From: Mesorhizobium sp. SOD10
GTDB lineage: Bacteria; Pseudomonadota; Alphaproteobacteria; Rhizobiales; Rhizobiaceae
Assembly: GCA_000824805.1 (NCBI GenBank)
Contig: CCNA01000007.1
Location: 62,001 to 126,000, forward strand
Length of the DNA stretch: 64,000 nucleotides
Direction of reading: 5' to 3'
Below are positions 1 through 9,438 of this stretch, one piece after another. The position numbers and the translations under genes are program-made. Positions within the stretch are counted from its first letter, which is position 1. Every line of letters starts with the position of its first letter. The notes under the pieces were generated by a model. That model saw nothing but the letters and a program-made list of their open reading frames with translations. It was not told the DNA's origin and searched no databases.

Positions 1-53
1 AAGAAGTGTTGGTCACGCATCGATGTGCGCGGGCGTTGCTGGCGCTAGATGGT

Positions 54-1031
54 TTATGAGGTCGTTCCCGGAGAAACTTTCACGAATTTCTGTAGCGTGC
101 GCAGCGGTTTAGGTACCGGCTCCCCTGGGAAAAGCAACGGCCAAGCGGTCACCGAAACCTCGGCGACATAGATGTCACCAATTGAGTCCACCGTTAGGCC
201 ATGCGGAGCGATAAACTGACCAGGCTTCAGCCCTGTGGTCGGTTCATTGCCAAGCCGCGCCAGAAGCTTGCCGCTGTTATCAACGATGGTGATGCGGGGA
301 CCAAGATTGGGAGCGCCTCGATTAAAGGCGAGTTGCGGACCAATCTCACCGATATAGCAGATCGGGCATTTGCCGGCCGGCATAAAGAGGCCGCTCGGCC
401 GATGCAAGTTGTGCCACTGCGTTTCGAACTTGCCGTTGCCATCGAATACTTGCACCCGATGATTTTCCCGATCCGCTACATAGACCCAGCCGTCTGCGTC
501 GCAACAGATATTGTGCGGCAAGTTGAATTGTCCCGGCATGCAGCCGGGTTCGCCCCAGGACCGCATAAGCTTGCCGTCTGGAGAGTATTTGTGCACGCGC
601 GCATTGGAGTAGCCGTCGGAGACATAAATGTCGTTGTCGGGCGAGAGGGCTGTATGAGTGCAACGGCTGAACGGAAGCCCGCTCATGAAGGCCGATGGAC
701 GCCCTGGAATACCGATTTCCAGCAGAACCTTGCCGTCGAGCGTGCACTTGCGAACGGTGTGATCCCCGTCATCAGTGCAATAGATGGTGTCGTCCGGGCC
801 CATATGTATGCCATGTGCACGCCGGAAGATGTCCTCACCCCAGGAAGTGATGAATTCGCCGTTGCGGTCGAACACGCACATCGGATGTTCGCCTCGATTG
901 AATACATACACGCGATCGCGTTGGTCCACTCCGACAGCCGCCACGTCGCCCAATTCCCATCCCGGCGGCAGTTTCTCCCACCCCTCCACGACCCGATATG
1001 TATAATCGCCACTGCCAACGATGACGCCCAT
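54..1031 (-). CDS. NHL-repeat beta-propeller protein (PAL-like)
   Basis: The 325-residue product is a soluble beta-propeller built from NHL-type repeats. Units such as HGIHMGPDDTIYCTDDGDH, DIYVSDGYSNARVHKYSPDG and WVYVADRENHRVQVFDGNG recur about every 45-50 residues. The fold matches the peptidyl-alpha-hydroxyglycine alpha-amidating lyase-like branch, but no specific reaction can be assigned. I chose the ATG at 1031 because GGAGG lies 8 bases upstream; an upstream ATG in frame lacks such a site. No signal peptide is visible. It lies downstream of the small membrane-protein gene on the same strand. The family call is firm and the function is unknown. Confidence 0.8.
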   Translation of the reverse strand: MGVIVGSGDYTYRVVEGWEKLPPGWELGDVAAVGVDQRDRVYVFNRGEHPMCVFDRNGEFITSWGEDIFRRAHGIHMGPDDTIYCTDDGDHTVRKCTLDGKVLLEIGIPGRPSAFMSGLPFSRCTHTALSPDNDIYVSDGYSNARVHKYSPDGKLMRSWGEPGCMPGQFNLPHNICCDADGWVYVADRENHRVQVFDGNGKFETQWHNLHRPSGLFMPAGKCPICYIGEIGPQLAFNRGAPNLGPRITIVDNSGKLLARLGNEPTTGLKPGQFIAPHGLTVDSIGDIYVAEVSVTAWPLLFPGEPVPKPLRTLQKFVKVSPGTTS

Positions 1032-1310
1032 GTGGCGGTCCTCCACGTTCATTCTGCCGCAGATCGTAGTGAACCCATTCCAGGCAGGAAAAGGGAACAC
1101 AGTCATAAACAGGCGAAGCCATTTCTCCCTCGCGCATAGCCTTGAGATCGAATTCTCAACAAATGGAACAAGGTGGGTGCTGAAGCGAACTATTGCGGTG
1201 TCGCCCGGCCGGCTCTCGATCCGTGAGCCCCACCTCGAGGCCTGGCAAAGGTAAGTTCAGCCGCCTGTTCTCATGGCCGCGACCTTTAGCAGGTAGCGGA
1301 ATGCGTTAGG

Positions 1311-1469
1311 TTAAAGTATTAACAAGTAAGCTAGCGTCACCAGTACACATATGGCGGCAATGACAAGCTGCGCCAGGATGAAGTCATCGCGCTCGCGCTC
1401 GGCAAAGAAATATACGCCGCCATACATATCGCAGTGGACGTTCGGGCTCTTCTCTTTTTGTTCTGACAT
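1311..1469 (-). CDS. Small single-pass membrane protein, 52 aa
   Basis: This short gene encodes 52 residues starting MSEQKEKSPN. A polar, charged N-terminal half (with VHCDMYGGVYFFAERERDD) precedes one hydrophobic helix from about residue 30 to the C-terminus, including LVIAAICVLVTLAYLL. GGGAGG sits a few bases before the ATG, and the frame closes with TAA at 1311-1313. I do not recognise the family. It precedes the NHL-repeat gene on the same strand with about 280 bases between. The Shine-Dalgarno site, the soluble-then-helix layout and the clean stop support a real gene. Its role is unknown. Confidence 0.6.
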   Translation of the reverse strand: MSEQKEKSPNVHCDMYGGVYFFAERERDDFILAQLVIAAICVLVTLAYLLIL

Positions 1470-1868
1470 CGTTCCTCCCAGAACTGATCGACCCAGAGAT
1501 TGCCTGCACGATTGGCTAACGCTTAGGCTTCCCCTATTCTCCTGCTTCGCGTTTCAGTCGAAATTCCCACTATGAGATTTATATGTCAATCCCCTTAATA
1601 AGAGAATTTATTGTATTTTCTCATATTTTGGTGCTGGTGCCGGAACTGTAGAAGGCCTGCGGCAAGCGCAAGCACTCGGGTGCCGCCGACGGTGAGGGCC
1701 AATCAACGCTTGCCGTCATTCCGGTTTGATACTCGTCTCAGCTGAGCGAGCCGCGCCGCAAAGTGTCGGCAAAAAACGGATGGAAACACGGCGCCGGTGG
1801 CGCCCAGACGTAGAGGGACCAGGTTTCGCCCTCAATGTGTGATCGCAGACAAATCAGGTATTCGCAGA
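1470..1868. other. Intergenic stretch, 399 bases
   Basis: No gene is supported here. The part around 1570-1640 is much richer in A and T than its surroundings and holds an imperfect inverted repeat (GAGAA ... TTCTC, about 1602-1622). It probably carries the promoter of the small membrane-protein gene. The rest is the downstream flank of the IclR gene. Confidence 0.4.
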
Positions 1869-2681
1869 CTAGGCGGAAAACCTGCTTGCCTGATCCTCCA
1901 GGCTCTCGGTGATCTTGGCCGCTGTCTCGCGCAGAAGTGCGAGCTTCTTGTCCAACGGCTGACTCTTGAACCGCTCCAGTGTCTGGGTAATGGAAAGAGA
2001 ACCCAAGATCTGATCGCTGCCGTCAAATAACGGGATTGCTATGGCCGCCAGCCCCGGATCGACTTCCTCAGCTGCTGTGCAATAACCTGCCTTGCGCAAC
2101 TCGCGCAATTTGGACTTAAACGCGTTCCAGTTAGGCCCGAGCCCTGCCGATGTGATTTGCTCAGCATGCTTCAGCATGAGATCGCGAAGCTTATGCGGTG
2201 GCAAATTGGCAAGAATAACTTTCGATGCTGCGCCCCGGAAAAGTGGCATCGGCCTTCCGCGGTCGTAACTTGTCCTATAGCTAGGGTCAGGCCACTCTTC
2301 ATGAATGCACACGACGTTGTTGCCGTAAAAACTGCACAACAGCAGGTTTTCTCCAACGCGCCGTGACAATTCGACCATCGGATCTCGGCTTGCGGCCAGC
2401 AACGGATCACCGAGTCTAATCTGCCGATCGAGTTCGATGATGCGCGCTCCGAGCACATATGTCCCTCCGGCAGCAGGGGCGAGCAATCCCGCGTTGGTCA
2501 GTACCTTCACATAGCGGTAGATCGTCGCCATCGAGCACCCAACGACCGCTGCCATCTTTTCAGCCGTCAAGGCGGGGCGTGTCGGCGTAAAAAGACCGAG
2601 AAGACCCAAGACCTTCTCGAGCGTGTTGCCCGACAAGGCCTCCGAAGCGGTTTCGGAGCTCAAATGCGTCGTGTCAGTCAA
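1869..2681 (-). CDS. IclR-family transcriptional regulator
   Basis: The protein (270 aa) has an N-terminal winged helix-turn-helix at about residues 20-80 (LTAEKMAAVVGCSMATIYRY) followed by an IclR effector domain ending in VDPGLAAIAIPLFDGSDQIL, the usual ligand-pocket segment. IclR proteins bind small acids and repress or activate nearby catabolic genes. The start is a TTG with GGAG upstream; no better ATG exists. It follows the SDR and ThDP-enzyme genes on the same strand, so it probably regulates them. The family is certain; the ligand is unknown. Confidence 0.85.
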   Translation of the reverse strand: MTDTTHLSSETASEALSGNTLEKVLGLLGLFTPTRPALTAEKMAAVVGCSMATIYRYVKVLTNAGLLAPAAGGTYVLGARIIELDRQIRLGDPLLAASRDPMVELSRRVGENLLLCSFYGNNVVCIHEEWPDPSYRTSYDRGRPMPLFRGAASKVILANLPPHKLRDLMLKHAEQITSAGLGPNWNAFKSKLRELRKAGYCTAAEEVDPGLAAIAIPLFDGSDQILGSLSITQTLERFKSQPLDKKLALLRETAAKITESLEDQASRFSA

Positions 2682-2718
2682 GCTTCGAATCTCCGAAGAT
2701 GTGAATTTCGCATAATTC

Positions 2719-2728
2719 GCAATATTGC
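2719..2728. promoter_or_regulatory. Candidate IclR operator (GCAATATTGC palindrome)
   Basis: A perfect 10-base palindrome lies about 40 bases before the IclR start, next to repeated TTCGCA / TTCGCAAT elements. A related stretch (ATGCGAATTTTGCA, about 6591-6604) lies in the promoter region of the ThDP-enzyme gene. This would fit autoregulation plus control of the upstream genes, but the similarity is short. Confidence 0.3.
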
Positions 2729-2896
2729 AGTGATTTCGACAACCAGTCTAGGTGCCTTGGATCAAGCCGAACGCCGCCCACTTTCGACGGATCTCCGCTG
2801 GCGCATGTAAACACACTGGAGTTTTCGTCAAAGGCAACGGCTTCGCCGCAGGCCGCCCCGCTTGAGCTCTCGTTATCGTGTTGCCATGGCGGACGG

Positions 2897-3754
2897 TCAA
2901 CGGGTGACCGGGCGATTGTAGGGAGTCAGCTGAACTTCGTGTGTCCAGCAACTTGGATGCTGGGTGTGCAAGTAATAGTACGCTTCCGCAATTCGCGTGG
3001 GGTCCAGCATAATTTCACCCGTGTCTTTATACATGGCCTCACCGTGGGCCCGAGTTCCGGGAGAGTCGATCATACCGTCAACGACTATGTTGGCGATATG
3101 GACCCCCAACGGCGAATATTCTTCGGTCAACACCTGAGCCAGAGTGCGCATCATGACCCGTGGGTAGTAGAGCGATTCCCCCGTTTTCCGCTTTGTTCCG
3201 TGCAAGCTGTTGTGGTTGTTGGTCAGGAAATAGGATCCGTTTCCGCTCTTGCGCATTGCTGGAAGAATTTCCTTGGCGACCAGGTATGGTCCCCTGCAAG
3301 CGATGTCTATGGCCGTCTCGAACACCTCGTCGGGCAGATTCTCAATCAGTTCTTTCTCGGGAGGTAGTTCCCGCCCGCTGGCATAGCCAGCGTTATAGAT
3401 GACGACTTCCGGTTCGCCAGCCTGCTTGCGGATCATTTCGAAAGCCTCGGCGATTGACTCGCGGCTCGTGAGGTCGAGCTCGGCGATAATCGCCCGGCCG
3501 CCCTGATCGCTGATTGCTGCCGCCAGTGCCGCGGCATTGTCCCGGTGGCGGGTGGTAAGGACTACCGTATACCCCTCGGCTGCAAACTTCTGCGCAATCG
3601 CGCCACCGATGCCCCAGCGGATGCCGAGGGGCACGTCCGCATCGGAAATCTTGCCGCCAGCCAAAGAGACGGTTCTGCTGCCGTCCGATTGCCATTTCGA
3701 TGTCGCCCCCACGATCACGGCGACTTTGGTCGTCTGGTAGTTTTGATTCGTCAC
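2897..3754 (-). CDS. Divergent SDR-fold protein lacking catalytic residues
   Basis: The protein is 285 aa, with a GTG start preceded by AGGAGG. It has the Rossmann layout of short-chain dehydrogenases: VAVIVGA at the N-terminus, an NAG motif (IYNAGYAS) and a C-terminal region like VDGMIDSPGT. Two features are abnormal. The glycine-rich loop is interrupted by about 24 residues between VGATSK and GIRWGIGGAIAQ. The expected Ser and Tyr-x3-Lys are replaced by FLTNNHNS and SLYYPRVMM, so there is no catalytic lysine. It may be non-catalytic or use other chemistry. It sits between an IclR gene and a canonical SDR gene on the same strand. Confidence 0.75.
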   Translation of the reverse strand: MTNQNYQTTKVAVIVGATSKWQSDGSRTVSLAGGKISDADVPLGIRWGIGGAIAQKFAAEGYTVVLTTRHRDNAAALAAAISDQGGRAIIAELDLTSRESIAEAFEMIRKQAGEPEVVIYNAGYASGRELPPEKELIENLPDEVFETAIDIACRGPYLVAKEILPAMRKSGNGSYFLTNNHNSLHGTKRKTGESLYYPRVMMRTLAQVLTEEYSPLGVHIANIVVDGMIDSPGTRAHGEAMYKDTGEIMLDPTRIAEAYYYLHTQHPSCWTHEVQLTPYNRPVTR

Positions 3755-3987
3755 GCTTTCCTCCTGGTTCTTGGTCTGGTCCTGGGCGGACCGTCCGGGT
3801 TTGCTTCGTTGTCGCCTGTATGCGCCGCAGCTCGTGCCCCATAGGGATGGCCAGACGATCGAACGGGGTGCAGATAGAATTGCCCTCAGGTTGCCGGCAC
3901 GGTGAGCCGGCGCAGTTTGTTTTGTGGCAAAAGGCTACTCGTCGTCTCACGCGCCTGGGCGCGCAGCGGCGCCGCGAGCGGCTTGGT

Positions 3988-4773
3988 TCAGGACTCCACG
4001 ACCGGTACTGTGTAATTCAGCGCAAGACGCCCGCCGTCAGCAAAAATCGTCTCACCGGTGATGTAGCTCGCTTCCTTGGATGCGAGGAAGGTTGCAATTG
4101 AGGCGATTTCCTCCGGTTCGGCGATGCGCCCGAGAGGGGTACGCGACAACAGCCGATGCCTCATGATCGGGTCTGTGGCAAAGGGCATGGACAGGTCCGT
4201 TCTGATCGAGCCCGGACCGATCGCGTTCGCTCGGATGCCGTAAGGTGCAAGGGAAAGCGCCATGACCTTCGTAAGTGTCTCTATCCCACCTTTTGACGTA
4301 CAGTATGGCACGTGATTCGGCAGCGCGATGCGCGCAGTGACGGAACTCATATTGATGATTGCGCCGGGCGCCTTACTCGCCTTCACCTGCGCCACCATCT
4401 GCCTTGCCGCGGCCTGTCCCACGAGGAAGGTTCCGTTGACGTTGACGCGCATCACGCGTTCGAAATCGGCTTCTGCAATTTCGAGGAAGTCCGCGGCATG
4501 GAAAATGCCTGCGTTGTTAACCAGAATGTCAAGTCCGCCCCAGAAGTCGCAGGCTGCAGCAACCACGTTGCGCGCATCGTCCGCTTTAGAGACGTCGGTG
4601 CGCACAAAACGCGCATTGCTCCCGAGCTTGTCGGCGACTGCTTGGCCGGCAGCCTCGTCAACGTCGGCAATGACCACGTTCGCCCCTTCAGCGACATAGC
4701 GTGTAGCGATCGCGTGACCGATGCCACGCCCGGCACCGGTCACAATCGCTGTCTTTCCGTCGAGCATGCCCAT
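3988..4773 (-). CDS. SDR-family oxidoreductase (classical)
   Basis: This is a complete classical short-chain dehydrogenase of 261 aa. It has TGAGRGIG for nucleotide binding near residue 12, NNAG near 87, Ser in INMSSV and the catalytic YCTSK. VIADVD at the end of the second strand carries an acidic residue, which usually favours NAD(H). The C-terminal YITGETIFADGG is typical of glucose/3-oxoacyl-type members. The substrate cannot be read from sequence. It lies between the ThDP-enzyme gene and the divergent SDR gene, about 80 bases downstream of the former. Confidence 0.85.
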   Translation of the reverse strand: MGMLDGKTAIVTGAGRGIGHAIATRYVAEGANVVIADVDEAAGQAVADKLGSNARFVRTDVSKADDARNVVAAACDFWGGLDILVNNAGIFHAADFLEIAEADFERVMRVNVNGTFLVGQAAARQMVAQVKASKAPGAIINMSSVTARIALPNHVPYCTSKGGIETLTKVMALSLAPYGIRANAIGPGSIRTDLSMPFATDPIMRHRLLSRTPLGRIAEPEEIASIATFLASKEASYITGETIFADGGRLALNYTVPVVES

Positions 4774-4853
4774 TTACCACTCTCTTCGCTATCTCTGGCG
4801 TCTGCGGCCGTCGCCTGTTTTTCCAGGTCGATCGAGCGCATGACAGCCGTCTC

Positions 4854-6554
4854 TCAAACCCTGGCGAGTTTAGCCCGCCGCGACAATGCTTCCTCCCTGA
4901 TCCCAGTCAGGGTCGTTCGTGTCGTGATGGCTTCCGGATCGATCAGGAGCTCAAGAACGGCGGGACGTTTTGCGCTCAGGGCGCGCTCAAATGCCGCCCC
5001 AAATTCGGATGTTTCGCGCACCTGCTCTGCAAACGCCCCGAAGCTTCGCGCATAAGCCGCGAAATCAGGGTTCTTCAGGAAAGTCGCCGGCGTACGTCCA
5101 GGAAACTCCCGCTCTTGATACATACGAATTGTGCCGTATAGGCCGTTGTTGACCACAAGAATTATCACAGCGGCCTCATATTGCATGGCCGTGGCCAGTT
5201 CCTGTCCCGTCATCAGGAAGCCGCCGTCGCCAACGAAGCACAGCACCACGCGTTCAGGGTGTGTGAGCTTAGCGGAGACCGCAGCCGGAACACCATATCC
5301 CATCGCGCCGTTGGCGGGACCAAGCAGCCTCCCCGGTCCGGGGAAACGATGATAGCGATTGACCCATCCGGCGAAGTTTCCGGCATCGGTGGTCACGATT
5401 GTATCGCTGGGAACCATGTCGCCTATCGCCTTCATCACAATAGCCATATCGAGCGCGCCCGGAGTAGTGTCCGGGACCGCGCTTTGTTCGAAAGCGTGTC
5501 GGCCGGAGGCGCACCAGCGCTTACGTGCCGTCATCATCGGAAGCGCCACCGGCACAGCTGCCAGCACGGCGGCGAGAAACTGTTCGGGACCGGCATTGAT
5601 GGGCAGCACGGCCTGATAGACCCGGCACAATTCATTCGGGTCGGGGTGGACGTGCACCAGCGGCTGGATCGGCGTGGGTGCCTGGACGATCGTGTAGGAC
5701 TGGGTCGTCAACTCGCCGAGCCGCGCGCCAATCGTAATCAGCAGGTCGGTTCGCCGGATCGCATCGGCGAGGGCAGGCATGATGCCCAGGCTGCAATCGC
5801 CGATATAGTTCTCGTGCGTGTTGTCAAAACGATCCTGGCACCTGAATGAAGCGCAGACGGGGATGGAATGTCTTTCGGAAAAGTGCAGCATCATCTGCTT
5901 GGCTGCATCGCTCCAGCCGCCGCCGCCGACCAGAATGAGCGGCCTTTCGGCACCTTTCAGGCGATGCGCGAATTCCTCAATGTCTTGCTCGCTCGGCGAG
6001 GCACAGACAACCCTGTAAGGCTTCATGTCGTCGGCTTCCACCTGGTCGAGGAGCATGTCCTCCGGCAGGGACAGGACGACGGGACCCGGCCTGCCAGAGA
6101 CCGCAGTGTGGAAGGCGCGACTGACAAATTCCGGGATCCTGCGTGCATCCTGGATTTCGGCCACCCATTTCGCCGTATGGGCAAACATCCCCTTGATATC
6201 GATCTCCTGGAAAGCCTCCCTCTCTGATGTCTCACGCGCCACCTGACCCACGAACAGAATCATCGGCGTGGAATCTTCGAAGGCGGTATGAACCGCAACC
6301 ATCGCGTGACTTGCACCGGGTCCTCTGCTGACGAAGCATATTCCTGGGCGGCCCGTGAGTTTTCCATACGCCTCGGCCATATGGCCGGCGCCAATTTCGA
6401 TTCGTGTGGAGATGACCCTTACGCGGTCTTCAAGATCGTGGAAGGCGTCCAGGGCCGCCAGGAAGCTCTCGCCCGGCACGCAAAACACGGTGTCGGCACC
6501 ATGTCGGATCAACTGATCCGCCAAAACTCTTCCACCGTTTCGCATGAGTTCCAC
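4854..6554 (-). CDS. Thiamine diphosphate-dependent enzyme (acetolactate synthase-like)
   Basis: The protein (566 aa) has the three-domain layout of the POX/acetolactate synthase family. The N-terminal pyrimidine domain holds FCVPGESF with the catalytic Glu, a central domain follows, and a C-terminal PP domain carries GDGGFLMTGQEL ... VVNN, the ThDP/Mg motif. The start is GTG at 6554 with AAGGATGG upstream; an ATG lies 9 bases further in. Such enzymes decarboxylate or carboligate 2-oxo acids. Without an ilvN-like subunit next to it, a catabolic 2-oxo acid decarboxylase or lyase is likelier than branched-chain biosynthesis. It leads a unit with two SDRs and an IclR gene. Confidence 0.8.
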   Translation of the reverse strand: MELMRNGGRVLADQLIRHGADTVFCVPGESFLAALDAFHDLEDRVRVISTRIEIGAGHMAEAYGKLTGRPGICFVSRGPGASHAMVAVHTAFEDSTPMILFVGQVARETSEREAFQEIDIKGMFAHTAKWVAEIQDARRIPEFVSRAFHTAVSGRPGPVVLSLPEDMLLDQVEADDMKPYRVVCASPSEQDIEEFAHRLKGAERPLILVGGGGWSDAAKQMMLHFSERHSIPVCASFRCQDRFDNTHENYIGDCSLGIMPALADAIRRTDLLITIGARLGELTTQSYTIVQAPTPIQPLVHVHPDPNELCRVYQAVLPINAGPEQFLAAVLAAVPVALPMMTARKRWCASGRHAFEQSAVPDTTPGALDMAIVMKAIGDMVPSDTIVTTDAGNFAGWVNRYHRFPGPGRLLGPANGAMGYGVPAAVSAKLTHPERVVLCFVGDGGFLMTGQELATAMQYEAAVIILVVNNGLYGTIRMYQEREFPGRTPATFLKNPDFAAYARSFGAFAEQVRETSEFGAAFERALSAKRPAVLELLIDPEAITTRTTLTGIREEALSRRAKLARV

Positions 6555-6900
6555 AAATCCATCCTTCGAGAATTGACCAGATACTCTTTATATGCGAATT
6601 TTGCAACAGTCGCAGATCGCGCTGAGGCTCTAAGATTTGCCCGTGGATGTCGACAAGCCATTTGCCGGGCATGCAGGATTCGAGCTGTCCCGACCACCAG
6701 TGTGCAGGCGGGCTTGCGTGGTCGCCAGTACGCATTGTCCTTGCCCTATCGACACGGCGCCGATGCAGGCTTCGACTGCAGGCTTCATCTTTGGTTGGAT
6801 AGGGGGGCCGCGCCTGCGATCAGGTGCGCGAGCACGAGTGTTCGGCTTTCGGGCTGACCATGATGCCGGTGTGTTGGACTAGCGCAAGGAGCGGCTTGGC
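6555..6900. promoter_or_regulatory. Divergent intergenic region, 346 bases
   Basis: No gene is supported. The stretch separates the minus-strand ThDP-enzyme gene from the plus-strand DUF1330 gene and must hold both promoters. An A/T-rich segment near 6580-6605 (TTTATATGCGAATTTTGCAA) resembles the repeated TTCGCA elements before the first IclR gene. Confidence 0.4.
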
Positions 6901-7194
6901 ATGAAGGGATATTGGCTCATAATCGGCACCGAGATATCGGATGAGGCGGCGCAAGCCGAGTACCGCAGACTGTGGAAACCCATCGGCCAGAAGTATCAAG
7001 CCCGTGTCAACCCGTCTAAAGAGCCGCCTGTGCTTCAAGAGGAGCGGGATGCGTGTCGAATGACCGTCATCGAATTCCCATCGATAGAACTGGCGAGGGC
7101 ATGCTATCGCGACCCGGCCTATGACGAGGCTCGCCGCTATGCACTGCAAGCATCCAAACGCGAACTCCTGATCTTCGAAGGGGACCTGCGCTAG
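6901..7194 (+). CDS. DUF1330 family protein
   Basis: The 97-residue product matches the DUF1330 ferredoxin-like alpha+beta barrel. It opens with KGYWLII, has the central RMTVIEFPSIELARACYRD with the typical YxDPxY-like segment (RDPAYDEARRYAL), and ends LLIFEGDL. Members are small dimeric proteins of unknown enzymology found near catabolic genes. AAGGAG lies 9 bases before the ATG. It is the only plus-strand gene here and is divergent from the ThDP-enzyme gene. The family is clear; the function is unknown. Confidence 0.8.
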   Translation: MKGYWLIIGTEISDEAAQAEYRRLWKPIGQKYQARVNPSKEPPVLQEERDACRMTVIEFPSIELARACYRDPAYDEARRYALQASKRELLIFEGDLR

Positions 7195-7285
7195 ACGTCA
7201 ACCTTTCGCGCCGTTTGAGGCCGGAAGGTCGATACCGGATGACGGCCATGCCGGACCCGGCTGCTGCGGGAGCGGGTACAAGTGG

Positions 7286-8077
7286 CTATCCGCTTGGGTG
7301 CCTAGCTTTGTCGATCGCCTGTGAGATCCGAGCAGCCGTGCGCTGCAATGAAGCGAGGTACTTCGATGTTGCCTCGTTTTCCGAAACTTCGCGGTTCATC
7401 GTGACATTTATCGACGCGATAGCCTGCCCAGCTAGGAGTATGGGAACGGCCATCGCCCAAATGGCACGGTTGTAGACGAGGGCTGAATATTCCTGGCTCA
7501 TGACTGCGTAGCCACATTCGCGCACCCTGGCGAGCACACCTTGCAGCTTTCCGCGGTCGCGGGCTAGGTCGTTCCATGGTTCAGCGACTTGCGCCGAGAC
7601 CTCAACCGCGGTTTGGAGCTCGCTTTCTGTGCAAAAGGCAAGATAGGCAAGGCCAAGAGATGTACCCATTATGGGAGCACGGAAGCCAGGCGGACGGGGA
7701 TAGAAGAGCCGGCTCTCGGAGCGGCTCGTCTCGGCAACTATCATCGCGTCGCGGTCGAACACCGCGACGTCGGATGGCCAGGAGATCTCGCGTTGCAGCG
7801 CATAAAGAAACGGTCCAGCTATCACACCCATTTCGCGATAAGCCTCAAAGCCAGAACTCAACTCAAGCACTTTGCCGCTAACGACATAGGCGGCGTTGCT
7901 CGTGTCCTTGAGGACGTATCCGGCGCTCTCGAGGGTTTCCAGGAAACGCACAGCCGTGGAGGACGTCAACCCCGAGGCGCGAGCGATTTCGCTCACGGTC
8001 GATTGGCGTCGGCTGTTAACGACGTTCAAGACTTTTAGGGCGCGAAGTACCGCATTGACGGGTCTGTATGAAGGCAT
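7286..8077 (-). CDS. IclR-family regulator (MhpR-like position)
   Basis: The protein (263 aa) has an IclR winged helix at about residues 10-70 (STVSEIARASGLTSSTAVRF) and an effector domain (FYPRPPGFRAPIMGTSLGLAYLAF ... SINVTMNREVSE). I place the start at the ATG at 8077, with AAGGGG 7 bases upstream; upstream in-frame starts lack a ribosome site. The gene follows mhpE on the same strand. In enteric bacteria MhpR, an IclR activator, controls the mhp genes, so control of the adjacent mhpD-F-FAH-E operon is a reasonable inference. Confidence 0.85.
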   Translation of the reverse strand: MPSYRPVNAVLRALKVLNVVNSRRQSTVSEIARASGLTSSTAVRFLETLESAGYVLKDTSNAAYVVSGKVLELSSGFEAYREMGVIAGPFLYALQREISWPSDVAVFDRDAMIVAETSRSESRLFYPRPPGFRAPIMGTSLGLAYLAFCTESELQTAVEVSAQVAEPWNDLARDRGKLQGVLARVRECGYAVMSQEYSALVYNRAIWAMAVPILLAGQAIASINVTMNREVSENEATSKYLASLQRTAARISQAIDKARHPSG

Positions 8078-8397
8078 CGTTCGTCCCCTTGTCGACATCG
8101 CCAGCCGTTGCCGGGTTTGCCGCAGGCAGGAACTGTCAGTCCGGACAGCGATAGCGCCCCGTGGGGAAAGACGCAAATTTCAGAGCCGCGATGCGGCTTG
8201 GTGGCTTTGCGGCTCGAGCCACCGTAGATGTCCGGGGCACATCGACGCCTCGTTGCCATAACGGCGGCATCAAATGGCGAGGCGGGCGGCCGGGCTTCCC
8301 ACAGGCACAGATGCCGTCTTCGCCGTGAAGGATCGTAGTTGCTCTTTTCCCCCGGTAAAGACGCATGCTAGCCCGGAGTAGTGAGCCGGACGGTTGC
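8078..8397. other. Intergenic stretch, 320 bases
   Basis: No gene is supported between the IclR start and the mhpE stop. It should hold the promoter of the IclR gene if that gene is not simply read through from mhpE. I see no clear hairpin or operator. Confidence 0.3.
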
Positions 8398-9426
8398 TTA
8401 GCCCTTGGCTCGCGCAAGATCCAAGGCAATGTCCACAATCATATCCTCCTGCCCCCCGACCATACCGCGCCGGCCGGCTTCGGCAAGGATTGCTCGCGTG
8501 TCGACGCCATATCCGGTGCTGGCCTTTTCCGCGTGACGGAGGAAGCTTGAGTAGACGCCTGCATAGCCGAGCGTCAGCGTCTCGCGATCCACCCGGACGG
8601 GCCGATCCTGGAGGGGGCGAACCAGTTCTTCGGCCGCATCCATGAGCTTGAAAAGGTCGCAGCCATGTTTCCAGCGTTTGCGGTCAGCTACGGCGATGAA
8701 GACCTCCAGAGGCGTGTTTCCCGCCCCCGCTCCCATCCCGGCAAGGCTGGCATCGACGCGGATAGCGCCGGCCTGAACACCGACAATCGAGTTCGCGACG
8801 CCAAGCGAAAGATTGTGATGAGCATGGATGCCGCGTTCCGTCTCCGGCCTTAGTACCCGGTCATAGGCTTCGCAACGCGCGCGGTATCCGTCCATGTCGA
8901 GCGCGCCACCACTGTCGGTGATATAGACGCAGGTCGCGCCATAACTCTCCATGAGCTTCGCCTGCCGGGCCAACGTTTCTGGCTCGATCATGTGGCTCAT
9001 CATCAGGAATCCGACCGTGTCCATGCCAAGGTCTCGTGCTGCCGCAATATGCTGCTTGGCTACATCGGCCTCAGTGCAGTGAGTCGCGATCCGAACCGAA
9101 CGAACACCAAGGGCGTGAGCTTGCTTCAGATCATGAACGGTCCCGATGCCAGGAATGAGAAGGGTGGTCAGCCGCGCATTTTGCACTACGTCGGCAACCG
9201 ACGCGATCCATTCCCAATCTGTGTGGGCGCCGAAGCCGTAGTTGAAGGAGGAACCATTGAGACCGTCCCCATGCGCGACCTCAATTGCATCGACGCCGGC
9301 GACATCGAGGGCGCTAGCAATGGCGCGGACCTGATCGATGCCGTAGCTGTGACGCACGGCATGCATGCCGTCGCGCAAAGTCACGTCCTGAATGTAGAGC
9401 TTCGTTTGCGTGGGATCGAGGTTCAT
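8398..9426 (-). CDS. mhpE: 4-hydroxy-2-oxovalerate aldolase
   Basis: The 342-residue protein is a DRE-TIM metallolyase. The N-terminal [18 protein letters not shown] carries the metal-binding Asp and the catalytic His/Arg set of the MhpE/DmpG group. [13 protein letters not shown] provides the metal-binding histidines, and the C-terminal communication domain contains [14 protein letters not shown]. The enzyme splits 4-hydroxy-2-oxovalerate into pyruvate and acetaldehyde, which is normally channelled to the acylating dehydrogenase MhpF encoded upstream. It is the last gene of the mhpD-mhpF-FAH-mhpE operon, 12 bases after the FAH gene. The identification is firm. Confidence 0.92.
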   Translation of the reverse strand: MNLDPTQTKLYIQDVTLRDGMHAVRHSYGIDQVRAIASALDVAGVDAIEVAHGDGLNGSSFNYGFGAHTDWEWIASVADVVQNARLTTLLIPGIGTVHDLKQAHALGVRSVRIATHCTEADVAKQHIAAARDLGMDTVGFLMMSHMIEPETLARQAKLMESYGATCVYITDSGGALDMDGYRARCEAYDRVLRPETERGIHAHHNLSLGVANSIVGVQAGAIRVDASLAGMGAGAGNTPLEVFIAVADRKRWKHGCDLFKLMDAAEELVRPLQDRPVRVDRETLTLGYAGVYSSFLRHAEKASTGYGVDTRAILAEAGRRGMVGGQEDMIVDIALDLARAKG

Positions 9427-9438
9427 GGATTTTCCACA

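Noticed and set aside
201..1139. A 312-codon plus-strand open frame
   Set aside because: It is antisense to the NHL-repeat gene, which has repeated motifs and a ribosome site.
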